The notes under the pieces were generated by a model, which saw only the letters and a list, made by a program, of their open reading frames with translations, did not search any database and was not told the origin of the DNA. A stretch of 64,000 bases of DNA from Dictyophora rubrovolvata (lineage: Eukaryota; Basidiomycota; Agaricomycetes; Phallales; Phallaceae), in assembly GCA_029959195.1 (NCBI GenBank), contig CP114125.1:1736001-1800000 (forward strand). Reading direction: 5' to 3'. Below are positions 47,007 to 58,424 of the stretch, in pieces. A program made the translations under genes and the position numbers. Positions within the stretch are counted from its first letter, which is position 1. Every line of letters begins with the position of its first letter.

Positions 47007-49320
47007 TCAGGACAAAATAAAACCATACATCGGACTCATAAGACCTGCAGGAGCTCGAAGAATTTCGATATTTCCAGGTGCGGGTGAGAATTCAAAGCTT
47101 TCGATCAATTCCATCAAAATAATTTGCATTTCCATCAGCCTTTTGATTCCAAAGTTGCGGGATTAGAAAGGTGAGACTACGAGGAAAGTGACGCACGTAC
47201 GCAAATTTCCAACTGCAATGATAGTATCAGATCTCATCATCATAACGAGTGCAGAAAAAGAAAAGAAATTCTAACCCAATACAGCTACGATTCCCGCTAC
47301 CAAATGAAGCACTATTGGCGTTAACATGAGCCAATCCAGACCGACCGGGGGTAAAAGTCACGCTCACATATTGCCAATTACTCCTACATTTGTATTTTGA
47401 CTACGATCATCTTCGCTAAGAAACCGTTCTGGGCGCCATTCATCGGCGTCCGAGCCCCAAACAGATTTCAACCTTAGGAACAAATTCTAAGAAAAGAAAA
47501 GAGACAAGGTGAGATCAACAAACCGATTATAAGTCAGAAGTGCTAAATAGACTTGTTGGCCACGTTCGACCGGAATACTTGTGATATCTCCTCCAGTTGT
47601 GGCTTTGATAGGTTCGGATAAAGGTATCAACATGTCTTTACGCGTCTCGCGTATGAGTCCAGGAGTGGTTGGATGAAAACGGAGGGTTTCCTTCCAAGTG
47701 TTGCGTTTTCATCATTGTTAAACTTCAGTGGCTCGGTACCCGTACCTTGATGAGCGCATTCAGGTAATGCATAGAGTCCAAGTCTGTCACTGTCACTTCA
47801 ACTTGTTTCTTCTGGGAAAGCCTAGCTCGCTTCAAGATAATTTCTTCCCTCACTTTCGCTTGATACTTTGGATGTCTTGAAAGTTCGTATAGAATCCAAG
47901 TCATTGTCGAGCCAGTAGTTTCGTGTCCAGCGAAAAAGAATGTCCTGTTTGTCCATTACAATCAACGTTTCAATTCCTGTGAGAATAACTGACGTGAGTT
48001 GCGAGCGAATTTGCGTATTGTCGAGCCTGCTCCTGGGATTTTCTGATAGATTTGCACGGACTAGCAACAGGTTGTCTCCAAATATTACTTGTGAAGATAG
48101 AGTAAGTACCTAATATGCTCATAAGGTCTTTAGAGCCCTCTTTCCCTTCACGATACAAAGTCGTTTGCTTTTTCACAATTTCATCAGCAACGGAAGTAAC
48201 AACTGATATGTAGCTTTTGATCCGTTTCAAACTCTTCGTAGGCAAATACTTCATCATGGAGAAAACGAAGTCCGGGGCTCGCCCAAGGAGATAGGCTACG
48301 ACAATATCAACGTCGCTCTGACGATAAAAAGCATCCGCCCTGGAAAGTAGTCATTGCCGAATCGACAAGGAACGCAAAATGAAAAATACATGAGATTGCT
48401 ATAAGCTTGAGCTAATTTACTCTCGAATCCACCTTCACTGAGTGCTCCGAAATCGTAATCGGCGGCAGCTACCCATATGCATCAATCATCAAGCCTTACC
48501 ACGCGCAGGACAACTAGAAACACTCAACCGGCTCCAATGATATCTAGTGTAGTCAGGGAAAGCCATGGTTTCACATTGATGACATTGGGATTTGCATCCT
48601 TTGACGATTGTATGTGTTCCTTAAGCCTCGAAACTAGCTGAGAGATTCTTTAGGAGACCATCCCAGACAGAAATAATTCCTAATAAGTTGATACTTTTTG
48701 AGCCTTAACGCGAAATAAAGGAATAAATTCCTTGAGAGCACTAGAGGAAAACGCCGGCGTAATAATTTTTCTTTGCTGAACATGTTGTTCACCTGATCGC
48801 TTTCAGAAGCGTTGTAATCAAAGACACTGAAACTTACCTTCGGCCCAAACCAAGCCCTTGCCCATAAGAAGACCGGTTCGGGAACGACCGTGTGGAGTCT
48901 TTCGAATGTTGTGACCGTTAACGTTAAGAAGGTAATGCAAAGCCTTCATGTTCAAGAATTGCATATAAATTAGGCTTCCAAATCAGGGCAGACTAGCTTA
49001 TACCTTGGGATCAGATATGAAAAGCACTTTGGCCTAATTCGTAATGAGAACCGAAACAGGATCAAAACAAGCAATTCTATGCTCACTCCTAACTCAGAAT
49101 GTATCTTAACGACATTACCATATTGTCTCGTCCACGCGAAAGGTGCATCGCCAACTTCCCGCGACCGCAACAAGTCAGGCATGTTACCCGCAAGCCATGT
49201 TGAAGGCGGAGGACCTCGTATTTTGTCCACAACCGAAGACCGCTTAACCAGACGCCTATACAGATAATAAAAAGCAAGCATAAAAGCTAATCCGTATAGA
49301 ACAAGGCTTTGAAATTCCAT
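47007..49320 (-). CDS. Cytochrome P450 monooxygenase
   Basis: A microsomal haem monooxygenase. ATG 49320 is chosen because it opens a membrane anchor, MEFQSLVLYGLAFMLAFYYL, followed by the Pro hinge GPPPSTWLAGN. Further motifs: I-helix FFFAGHETTGSTMTWILYEL (about 47900), ExxR in ETLRFHPTTPG (about 47680), EWRPERFL (about 47430), and haem loop FGSGNRSCIGW (about 47290, Cys kept). A 12-nt exon (47201-47212) joins the haem loop to ALMEMQIILMELIESFEF. The end is LMSPMYGFILS at 47007. About ten introns. All key residues are present. The substrate is unknown. It is adjacent to an M28 peptidase and not in an obvious biosynthetic cluster. Confidence 0.88.
47201..47212 (-). other. 12-nt P450 microexon
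   Basis: The sequence TTGGAAATTTGC follows acceptor CATTGCAG and precedes donor GTACGTG. Spliced in, it yields CIGWKFALMEMQ, matching the conserved P450 segment after the haem Cys; skipping it would lose W-K-F-A while keeping frame. Confidence 0.75.
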
Positions 49321-49365
49321 TATCATAGCTCCTGGTTTCAGCAGTGGGAATGTAAGAAGTCGCAT

Positions 49366-49760
49366 GCCAAATACTTATGTGTGTATGTAGCGCCTGCATG
49401 GCGCTGGGTTCCAATGGTGCTTCTTATCACGATTATGATGATCACTGGCACAATGATTTTACCCAGAACGTCGTGGCGTAGGAACTACATAGATTCGAAA
49501 GAAGCTTCACTTCACTGAAAGCCGATAGGCGCATATTCGATAAAGTCAAACGCGGTTCTCGCACGACCAGAGAACGAATCTGTACCCGCAAGAGTTGATT
49601 ATTGGTAACTGGCAATATTTACGTGTGATAAATACAGTAACTTCCATATCTTGATTTCATAATAAGTAAATCTTGACAAGATGACAGGGAGCATACCATT
49701 GCTGGATTTCCCCAAATCCGTCAGCCTGGGGTCGTAGGCTGAAGGAGGGACAATAATATA
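49366..49760. other. P450 upstream region, no gene seen
   Basis: No coding signal. It presumably contains the P450 promoter. Confidence 0.4.
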
Positions 49761-49915
49761 CGTCAGGAGAAAAAAAGGACGTTACAATATGCCCCGCTAC
49801 AGGAGTTATGTAGGCACTATTGTCGTAAAAGTCTCCGTATATGTATATATATATACTGTAGGTCTAGATAACTCCTGTAGCGGGGCATATTGTAACGTCC
49901 TTTTTTCTCCTGACG
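49761..49915. repeat. 155-bp foldback element (perfect-arm hairpin)
   Basis: Arms of about 48 bp (49761-49809 and 49868-49915) are reverse complements with only a one-base difference in an A/T run. The ends read CGTCAGGAG..CTCCTGACG. The loop of about 58 bp holds a TATATATATA run. Such near-identical arms imply a recent origin. No target duplication is evident. It looks like a MITE-like or snap-back element; its sequence is unrelated to the 11544-11693 element. Confidence 0.75.
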
Positions 49916-50200
49916 ACCCAGTGGAGCCTGAGCCACTGAAACCACGGTCGGAGCGACACGAAAAAGGGGTAAAACAGCCGACCCTTACGTCGAGGTTTTA
50001 CAAGTTCTGAGATAAGTCTGAATGGGTAATTCTACCTTGTGTGCGGTCAAGTAAATCCTAAAGATATTCAAGTTAATAAACGCCCGAGCCCACTCGTATC
50101 GGAAGCCGAGATGAAGAGGGCTGAAGTCACGCAGCCTGGTCACCAGATGGTCTTGGTTTAGCAAACCTATCCGCATGGTGAATAACGGCGTACGAATGTA

Positions 50201-50487
50201 TGTTGAAGATAGACAGCGCCACTAAGTGTGAGGGCTTGTGTAGTTAGTTTTAGCTTAGTCACACACTCGCCTAAAGGTTCAAGGCTTCGCCTTGAACTCT
50301 TTAGGTGAGCTATTTCTTTTTCATTCTTTTTTCTGTACATATCTAACGTTTAAGGCTTCGCCTTGAACTCTTTAGCTATATTCTGCTGCTTGTAATATAA
50401 GCTATATTACTCTAGCCGTTGTTAATGTATGAACACGGACTAGCCCGAAATAATCCATTGGTCTTTCTCTTCATCTCTTCATCAACA
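50201..50487. mobile_element. Probable solo LTR (287 bp), copia-like ends
   Basis: Begins TGTTGAAGATAG and ends CTTCATCAACA, giving TGTTGA..TCAACA inverted ends. No matching 5-bp duplication is found (ATGTA left, TCATA right), so the copy is probably old. It contains a direct repeat of about 24 bp (50281-50304 and 50352-50375), each starting with the small palindrome AAGGCTTCGCCTT. No primer-binding site or internal region is seen on either side. Confidence 0.55.
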
Positions 50488-50739
50488 TCATAATATGACT
50501 TCTGAATGTTGTAATCAACCGGAGAATCGTCAATAATAGCTAGTAGCACATCCTTATCCGATGATACGCCGCCTCTCCAGCCAATAGTTCACAGCCAAGG
50601 CAGTGCACAAATCGTGCCCGAAGAACATCTAGGGGGTGGTATTCTTTGATATTTATTATCATCTCTTTATGCTTTTTGGACATTGTTCGACTTACAGATA
50701 GAAAGGCATGTGCTAAGACGTGTTCAGATTGTTTGTGAT

Positions 50740-51310
50740 GCAATAAGTACACTGAGTTAGTGACTCAGTCGGCGTCGCAGCCAACAAGCAAGGTGCCATG
50801 TGAATGTGACAAGTGTGATGTGATATATGATACGCGACGCATGCGGCATCATCTGACCACGTAAACAAGATTCAACTCGTCAACTCTCCTGGCTGTTCCA
50901 ACGCGTTCAAACCTTGGGATCCATAAATTCTGTTTATCATGACCTCATCTCACTTCCGAAGCGAACCAACTTCGAATCAACTGACAACAGGATGCTTCCA
51001 GACTGAGTGTTCTTCATACCGAATCCTCATAAGGACATATTTGGGAATTGGGATACATAGTATTCGCAGCACAGTTAAACAGCAGTTATGAATTCGAATT
51101 ATAGCCAAATGACAATGTCTTAGACATATTTGATGCTGCTCTGCGTGTGGGTACTTATATAGCCCTTCACCCGAGTCAGGAATATCTTTCATGAATTTCA
51201 AATTCTTAGATTAACAGACTTCCCCTTCACACAAACTCTCCGTTCTTATGAATTATCTGATACCTGAAATCGCTTACAGCTTCAATTCTCGAGATTTCAT
51301 ACACCTACCC
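50740..51310. repeat. Segmental duplication, partner of 57535-58100
   Basis: Two stretches of this region align with DNA upstream of DUF6533 copy 2. One (from about 50740; AATGTGACAAGTGTGATG) matches from 57535 (AATGTGACAAGCGTGACG). The other (51191-51310; ATGAATTTCAAATTCT.. through GATTTCATACAC) matches 57961-58090. The copies are clearly diverged. Orientation is direct. Confidence 0.65.
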
Positions 51311-51705
51311 TACACTCCACCTTCACAACAAGCTCGTCCGTGGATCTTCCGGAAGACGACTCGGAAACTTCAGAGTCCAACGCTAATGACGCTCTCCAGA
51401 CATTCCTTGTGTTTGTTCTTTCATGCATCCCTCGTGTGTCTGATGTCGTGACATATCTCTACCGTTTCACACGGACAATCACGTATCCTGTCGTACTTCT
51501 CATCTCTCTCTTAATCTGTCTTCCAACCTGTTTTTATCTTCCTCCGTTTATTACTTCTTGAAGGTTTCGTTGTGGTACCTTTGTTGCGATCATCGACTTC
51601 TTATATCCGGTATATGTTTTCGTTGGAGTTTCCTGCTTAGCAGGAGGCTTGGTGGGACTCTGTGCGGCGACAATCATTCACTTTCTAAAGCTCCTGTTCA
51701 CGTAA
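51268..51705 (+). pseudogene. Small hydrophobic membrane protein gene, probably decayed
   Basis: A plus-strand frame reads SSSVDLPEDDSETSESNAND then ALQTFLVFVLSCIPRVSDVV, TITYPVVLLISLLICLPTCF and, after one in-frame TGA at about 51559, RFRCGTFVAIIDFLYPVYVF VGVSCLAGGLVGLCAATII ending LLFT at 51705. The frame carries on with strong hydrophobicity beyond the TGA, so either the stop is a decay mark or an intron (GTACTT..TTGAAG, about 51495-51562) removes it. No ATG is found in frame; a first exon may lie before the acceptor CTTACAG at 51279. Two to three membrane segments, family unknown. Confidence 0.4.
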
Positions 51706-52011
51706 AAGGGAACATTTCTTGCGCCGTCCGACACCTGTACTATATCACTCTATCACTCTCTAGTATTTCACTCCTTGAAGGTAAGGTCGTTTCTTTGTGT
51801 TTGCTTTGGAAATTAAACGTTCGTATAGGTAGTCCAACAGCACGGGGTGCACATTACGAATCTTCACTAAGATATGGCTCTATAACATACAGCTCTTTCC
51901 TCATCCGCAAAACAGTATCGCAAAAATATACCATTGCCTCAATAAAGTACTATCAAAGCAAAAAAGTTTAGCCCATGGTTACGGCAACAATAATACGTTG
52001 AATACGAACCG

Positions 52012-53290
52012 TTACGGATATACCTGGCCAATTAATGGAATTGAGCAATTCATTACGCAGCCGTAGTTCGCCTTTGTAAACCTCATTCGAATTTGCAATG
52101 ACTGCGGGCTGATAAGACGACCGAAGACTCCGTCTTCCGACTCTTTTTTTGGAAAACCTTCGGACGTTGTCGGGAATATCACTTCTTCATGGATCACGTC
52201 AGGTTCTTCTGGTAGTTCGGGTAACGGTTTTTCTTTCGAAGCATCGGTGATGTTTGTTCCAGTCGCCAACCCTTCCCCCAAATCTGATTCACTCGGTGGT
52301 AGTTGCTTGGATTTTCTATTCCACTTGAAGATCTGCGGAGTTCTAGTCGACATTCGATGAAGAAATGATCGTGCTCGACCTTTTCTCTCTTTCTGGACGA
52401 TTTTTTTGATTTGGCAGTTTCGTCTTCCGACGGGTACCTCGTTCTTGGCTCAGGGGCTTGAAATGCCATACCCGAATCGAGATGTAATAGTCGGATGATG
52501 CTTACACGAATAATGGATTCTTTGACAAGACTGGGTATCAGTTCTTGGGAATCCTCGAATGTAGTGACGAAGAGGTAGAATGGTATGAGATCAGAACGGG
52601 CGAACTCGAGAGGTTTGGGAAGAGATATCTATTTTATGATTAGCATGATGTTATGCATAATAAAAGGGTGAGTAGCGCTTACGGTGCACACAAAATCAGC
52701 TGGGGTAAGAGGCATAAGCTCATAATGGTTCCAGGAGTCTGGACGTGGTGGTTCTGGTGCTCTTTCCAATTTTTCGTGCTCGATTATGATAGGAGCCTCC
52801 AAGCTGAACGCCAACCAAATCAGGCACAAAAGAATAGATCCGGTTCCTTACATTTCTTCATACCTATGTTGTTCGTCATCCTGAAGTTCTTTCGGCTCCA
52901 AGCGCACAACTAGCTTATACGCGATCTGAGCACCTTCGGCAAACTACCGCCCTCGCACCCTTCCTTGGCGCAAACGTGAAACTTGAAAAGTGCTTGGTAC
53001 TTCCTTATCTCGCGACCCTCTCAAAATTGGCAACGGAAATGAAAAACTATGTGTCGTATTGCGGTCTTGGGTTGTTCCCGTTGCTATTGACACCGCTGCC
53101 TCGTGGCCTGTCTCACTGGCAGCTTTTCTTCGATATCGTTTTGCGGTGATATCCAAAAGAATGCGTCTTCTATCTAATAAAAAGATAAGTTGAGTGTGCA
53201 ATTCTGACCATGCAAAAGATTTCAGCGTTACGGAAATGGCAAGGCGGTGCTCTGTTCCTATCACTGAATGAAGTGGGGTTGACACTGTCC
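52012..53290 (-). CDS. Putative arrestin-like protein
   Basis: Multi-exon minus-strand gene. Segments in order: VGGTVSTPLHSVIGTEHRLA ISVTLKSFAWSEL, then ITAKRYRRKAASETGHEA, HSFSFPLPILRGSRDKEVPS TFQVSRLRQGR, FAEGAQIAYKLVVRLEPKEL, PIIIEHEKLERAPEPPRPDS, and a C-terminal part with KPLPELPEEPDVIHEEVIFP. The run from FSFPLP through VPSTF to IAYKLVVRL resembles the arrestin N-domain of fungal alpha-arrestins, which act as ubiquitin-ligase adaptors. That assignment is my reading of short strings. The first exon and start were not resolved. Confidence 0.4.
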
Positions 53291-54490
53291 CACCGACACT
53301 GATCTAAATATGAGCAAGCTTTGACATTAAGCAACGTTGGGACTGTCTGACCTGGTCACTTCTCCGACTGGGGCCAAAACGCGTCAATACAGCCAAACAA
53401 ACAAATACAAACATCGCACATTTTCTCCAACCTCTCCTTTCTTTCGTGCCAGTGCCAACGAAAAACGGGAAAAGTTTCACTGATTGTACCGCCGTGTTAG
53501 TGTGGTGCCAACACCTGTTCAAGATTTGGGGCATCTATGTTCTTTGATACTCCTAGTCAATGATAGATTGTTCAGGTAAAAACAATACAAAACAAAGGAA
53601 TGCTATCCAGGCCAGTATTGGTTCCAATCAAATATATGAATTGGAAACCGCGTAGAGCTGTTGGGTGAGCATTGTTCTAACAGTATCATGATATATGTGC
53701 CATAATCCCGTAGGTTGCGCCCAAATAATACACGAATAACCGCTCACATTGATGCTGATCGGCGCACATATCAGGATTGAGTAACATCCATCTCAAAACA
53801 TTCCTGGATATGCGCATCTGTCTCTCTTCCGATTCAAAATCAGATGCGCCAATCGCAAAGCCGCTATTCCTTGACCAGTACACTGACTTGAAGGTACCAT
53901 TGCCTGACACTCAAGTGTGTATCTGGCACCTTACTTTGGTTTTTATAGGTTTACTAGCACTGGTTAATGTCAACCGAGTCGTGCCAAACGCTGTCCCCCC
54001 CCTTTTTTTGCGGCGATGGGACATTTTGTAATACGTCCTCGAACATCAAATCACGAAATGTTCTACAAACTTACTCTGGGGGTTGCTTCACGCGAAGAAT
54101 TCATGAGGGTGAGCTCGATCAGGAGGATTCCACTTTACTATTCGACATGGAATCGCGCGTGTTCGCCCTCAAAGATGAAATAAAATCAAAGCTGTATTTT
54201 TTCCCTGCATCGCCGAAACCATACATGACCTTATGGTTATGTACTGCCTTCTTGAGACCTGATTTACCAGCTTAAAGAAATTGCCAAATGTCATCAAGAG
54301 TCTGGATGAAGATTTTTTAAACAACAGAAAACTGCTAACAATCAATACCTGTTTTATTAGATACACTGCAGCTGAACCTTACCCAATCGACGTTCGTTCA
54401 GAATTTTATTTAAACCCCCCTCCCCAAGCGTTGAAACATTACATCCCACATCACCCATCCCTCCTTTGTCTCCCCCCATCTTTCTTCGTC
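53291..54490. other. Stretch with ambiguous short frames
   Basis: Both strands carry protein-like frames: minus 53686-53910 (GNGTFKSVYWSRNSGFAIGA) and plus 54090-54220 (RRIHEGELDQEDSTLLFDME). Neither has a recognisable family or a clear start. One may be a decayed gene. Confidence 0.25.
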
Positions 54491-54766
54491 ATGAGCACTC
54501 AACGGAAACTCACTTCCAATGATGTCCTCCAGTACTGGGCTCAAGACCAGCAGCAGCAGCGAAAAATCACCCGCAACGATGTCAGCCAATACTACTCGGC
54601 TCAAGGCCGGGAACAGTCGTCTAGTGTTCAGGCCGTTGAACATGGGATTAGCCAAGATCACACGAATCAACTGAGACAAGCCCAACACAGAGTCGGCCAC
54701 GACCATGCAGCGGCCCAAACGCGTGCCATGAATCAATATGATGATACTCAATTCTTCGAAGAATAA
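54491..54766 (+). CDS. Small Gln-rich protein with internal repeat
   Basis: A 91-residue frame from ATG 54491: MSTQRKLTSNDVLQYWAQDQ then QQQRKITRNDVSQYYSAQGR and EHGISQDHTNQLRQAQHRVG, ending YDDTQFFEE. Two copies of RK[LI]T[SR]NDV[LS]QY[WY] stand about 22 residues apart. It has no signal peptide or membrane segment. It is highly polar and rich in Gln, His and Asp. A pyrimidine-rich leader with CCCCCC tracts precedes it, as in many fungal promoters. The antisense frame is a shadow. No family recognised. Confidence 0.55.
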   Translation: MSTQRKLTSNDVLQYWAQDQQQQRKITRNDVSQYYSAQGREQSSSVQAVEHGISQDHTNQLRQAQHRVGHDHAAAQTRAMNQYDDTQFFEE

Positions 54767-55327
54767 TAATATTGATTTATTTGCTCGGTATGATCGACTC
54801 CCAAACCCTTTCCAACTCTTGATACTAAACTAGCAATAAGTTTTAATTTATATCGCTCAGTTCAACGAGCATCTGAAATTGACTCGACGCGCCACCCACG
54901 CAACATCGACGGGTCCGTTTTGATAGATTCTCATCCTATTTATGCTATGCTATTTCTGTGTTATCTTAATATATATATGCATATATAATTATTCATATGG
55001 GTAGGCAACCTTTTGCCTAATGCAGGTCTTTGAGGGTACGCAACTAGGGCAAGTACAACCTCTGCTGAACACAAACGGTTCATATAACTCTATGGCAAAA
55101 AACCCAAAATCCCGAATGTCACGATGCCGAGAATGTGAGAAAATGAATGTACAGATGTGCCTTAACGGTTGTAAGTGTTGATACATAATTGTTTAGCTGC
55201 ATTCTATGAACAGTCTATAAAGCAAATGAAACCTGTGGCAGAACTTTAATCTCCCCTCATTCTCATTTTATTTATATTTCCCCCTTGCTTCAAACCACCG
55301 TGAATAATTCCCCTTCGTATTCCGAAA

Positions 55328-56891
55328 ACGGCAGTAAACCTCACCCCCGAGCAACTTCGGGAACTGGCGAAAGGGGCATACCCTTCTCTTGTTAACCTAG
55401 GTTGTGCTTGATTTACTTTACTTCGAATGAACCAACCTAGCTTTCCTACAGCATCTGCGGGGACCCTGATGACCTGGGATTTCTTAGTGACTCTGTCTGA
55501 AGAGGCAAGATCCTTCAAACCTCGCAGCAGTGCGACCATGGACTAACAAGCCTTGCACCCACTTCGGCAGATAAAATTAGTTTGGAGGTGAATAGCAGCT
55601 AGCTTGTATATCTTCTTTGTTGACAGACAAATTCTGTCAGATCGAAATTATCCGTCGTTACAGCTGTTTTCCTCACCATGCGATACCTAGCTCTTGTTAC
55701 CTAATAGTATGTATGACTATTCATTTTCTCAAAGGCATCTCCACAATCCCCTATCCTAGCGTCAGCATCGTAGTCCTCTTATCAGATGTCTCAGTACCAC
55801 ATTCTACATGCAAAGGCTATGTCTGGTTTCGATTATTCAGTTCTGGAATCTTAGTTTGTGCCTCGCAAATATTACTGATCTATCGAGGTGAGGGTCTGCA
55901 TTCAACACAGTCTCAAAGGATAGTCAATTAAGTCTCATCTTTTTTTTTCTTGTCAGGTTCTCGCATTCTACAATTGGAATTTCATACTTCAACCCTTTTT
56001 GGTTGCTCTTTTTCTTGTGATAAATATTTCCATTCTCGTATTTTTTGATTATAGGTATATCGTCTTACATAATAATACCAGAACCCTCTCCTTCTCTTAA
56101 CCCAGTACTTGGCGGCTGTATCACGTTTTCATATCCCAAAGCTCTCTCAATCCTTTGGCAAGAATCACTTGCTGCTATAAAAAAACATCCACTAATATTC
56201 CATTTACCTAGGATACTCGAGCTGGTCTTCCAAAGCATCTTGTTCATTCTTATTTTCTCAAAATTCGTTTTTGATTATATCGACCTTTGGAATGCAGGAA
56301 TACCCGGAAGAAAGAGACAAGTTTCTCAGATTTATACTATGTTCATGAGAGATGGCGTATGGGTTTATGTGGTTCAATTAGGTGCAGACATCCTTTTTGT
56401 TTAAGAAACTGGGTACTCAAAAGTATCGATCAGTCATTTTGCTTCTCTGCGTCATATACAGTCGACATACAAATTAATTAGTGTTTAAGCCGCTCCGGCA
56501 CCCAGCCTCTTTTTCACGGTATCCCGGGCTCAGACTGGCAAGCTGATTAGACTTCTTGGGAATTGATTTTATAGTGTATGTCTCGTAGTTTCTCGCCTTT
56601 GTTAAACCATTCCACTGATTAAAAACAAGATGGCAGGTTACCGTAACAAGCATATGCGTAAGTATTGTCTCAAATCATGATGATACCTTTTTAAACATTC
56701 CACATACTAATCTTAAGTGCACTCGCTTGATTTTGAATCTACGTTCGTTAGGTCCTCAAGAGGTCGAACAAATGACTCGCACGGGATACATTCCTAATGA
56801 CGATAGTATTGAGCTTACATCGGGAAGAAAGCGGCAGCGCAATGTACACGTAGTCGAATTTACACCAGAGACTAGTACTCCAATAGCGTAA
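55328..56891 (+). pseudogene. DUF6533 membrane protein, copy 1 (decayed)
   Basis: Homologous exon by exon to copies 2 and 3. DUF6533 proteins are polytopic membrane proteins of unknown function common in Agaricomycetes. Decay marks: the start codon position reads ACG (55328-55330) where copy 2 has ATG, and the exon ending RYLALVT has TAA where copy 2 has CAA. Still readable are SAGTLMTWDFLVTLSEE, a 17-nt exon (55571-55587, IKLVW), YVWFRLFSSGILVCASQILL IYR, PSLNPVLGGCITFSYPKAL, LELVFQSILFILIFSKF and a tail TPETSTPIA-like ending at 56891. Two of its introns have GC donors (55505, 56158). A different upstream start could partly rescue expression. Confidence 0.7.
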
Positions 56892-57534
56892 TTTTCATCG
56901 TCCTTGTGTCCTGGTGTTGGGACGCTCACACTCGCCTTTGTATGTATTTACCTACTACGATTATTGCCTAGGATACATGTAAATAAAATGTATGTTGTCA
57001 CCATTGGCCGAGCTGGAATAATTGAAAAGTGCGGAGGCAACAAACGTGCACTCGGTGGGACCGGGTAAAATGACTAAGCCGCCAACATGAACTGCTCATC
57101 TCATCTAGCATCGTGATTAAGATATTGACTCAACCTGAGCGGTGACCGGTGATACGTTGCCCTTGAGCATTGGATTGGAGTGGACATGCTCTCGAAGTGA
57201 TCGATAGCTCTGCAGCCGACAGTTCCATGGCTAGACGGCCGATTTGCAGTGCGTAAGACGTGTCCAGGGGCCGGGGTGTTCCAATTTCCGACCAAGATGG
57301 TCATCGCTAGACGACCTTAAGAAGCCCAGGAGATGGCGTCCTGACCTTTATCGAGAATTTAATATGCTTCCCTGTACATCGTTTGACTTACAGGCGGGAT
57401 TGTGCTGCGTGCATGTGTCGAAGATCATCAGGAGCCTCTCTAGGCCACCATAAGCATAATGTCTTCGTTTTCACAACAACTGTGCGTTCCTTGTTGGAGA
57501 TTGCCGGAGATAAATTGGGCTCATGTTGTTGGCG
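56892..57534. other. Spacer between DUF6533 copies, no gene seen
   Basis: No supported gene. Short frames on both strands lack features. Confidence 0.4.
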
Positions 57535-58100
57535 CGATGCAATTGCCAATGAGTGAGCTGAGTCGTCGAGTCACGGCGTTGCGGCACCGAAAAGAAAGCA
57601 AGATAAATGTGACAAGCGTGACGCAACGAATCAATTGCGTAATCAACTTCTGTTCAGTTGAAGTCCATCTGGCTTTTTCAACCGGACAGACGGCGTTTCA
57701 AGTATGTGTTCCTACGAGGATTTAGAGTTAAAAATGCTTTTCAGCTGAGGTTTGAAAGGATCTTGTTTTCGCAGTTGATTCCCTTTGAATGAGGCGTGTC
57801 CTGGCCCCTGGGGCCAGCTGATGATGAACAGAGCTCATCAATCGCAAAATTTGAACAGAGACTCGGATACAAGGCTGATATCAATATAATCCATGCAGAG
57901 CAGTAATGCCTCTGTCTGTGATCATTGTCTAAGCACAAAGCGAATTTGTAACTGCCCTTTCATGAATTTCAAATTCTCAAATTCAAAAACTTCCCCTTCC
58001 GCAGTGTTAGTCAGAATCTCCGCTCTTATGATTGATCTGATACTAAAACTCACTTCCAAACTTCAGGTCTCGATATTTCATACACATTTTTCTCCCCACA
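57535..58100. repeat. Segmental duplication, partner of 50740-51310
   Basis: Diverged direct copy of the region before the small membrane gene at 51.3 kb; see that entry for the matching strings. It ends shortly before the promoter of DUF6533 copy 2. Confidence 0.65.
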
Positions 58101-58149
58101 TCTCAGCTTTTGTCTTTCACCGTATACATCTCGGGCAACTTCCGCTCAA

Positions 58150-58424
58150 CACCCTGTTCATTTCGACTTCATGAGATGACATAATAAAGCTCTAATGTTC
58201 AAAATGTGGGAGGATATATGTACAGATGTCCCTTAACGGCTAGAGTGCTGATGTACTGATATGATCGTTTGGCTGCTATCTACCGACCGACAGCCTGCGT
58301 AAAGCAGGTGAGGCCAGCCCGTGGTAAAATCCTAGTCCCCCTCATTCTCTTTCATTATTTATAATTTCTTTCTTTCTTTGAGCCCATTGTGAATACGTTC
58401 TCTTTGTCAACCCGCGCTCCGGAA
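58150..58424 (+). promoter_or_regulatory. Duplicated promoter of DUF6533 copy 2
   Basis: Shares clear similarity with the region before copy 1 (55150-55327): ACAGATGT[GC]CCTTAACGG, a GTAAAGCA[AG] stretch and CCCCTCATTCTC followed by AT-rich sequence. The duplication therefore included regulatory DNA. Confidence 0.55.

Noticed and set aside
1929-49320. A biosynthetic gene cluster (UGT, laccase, esterase, MFS, ABC, P450)
   Set aside because: The tailoring and transport genes are scattered over 47 kb among unrelated genes, and no core synthase or pathway regulator is visible. Family content alone does not support a cluster.
54410-54751. 113-codon minus-strand ORF
   Set aside because: Antisense of the Gln-rich gene; the sense frame has the internal repeat and a normal start context.
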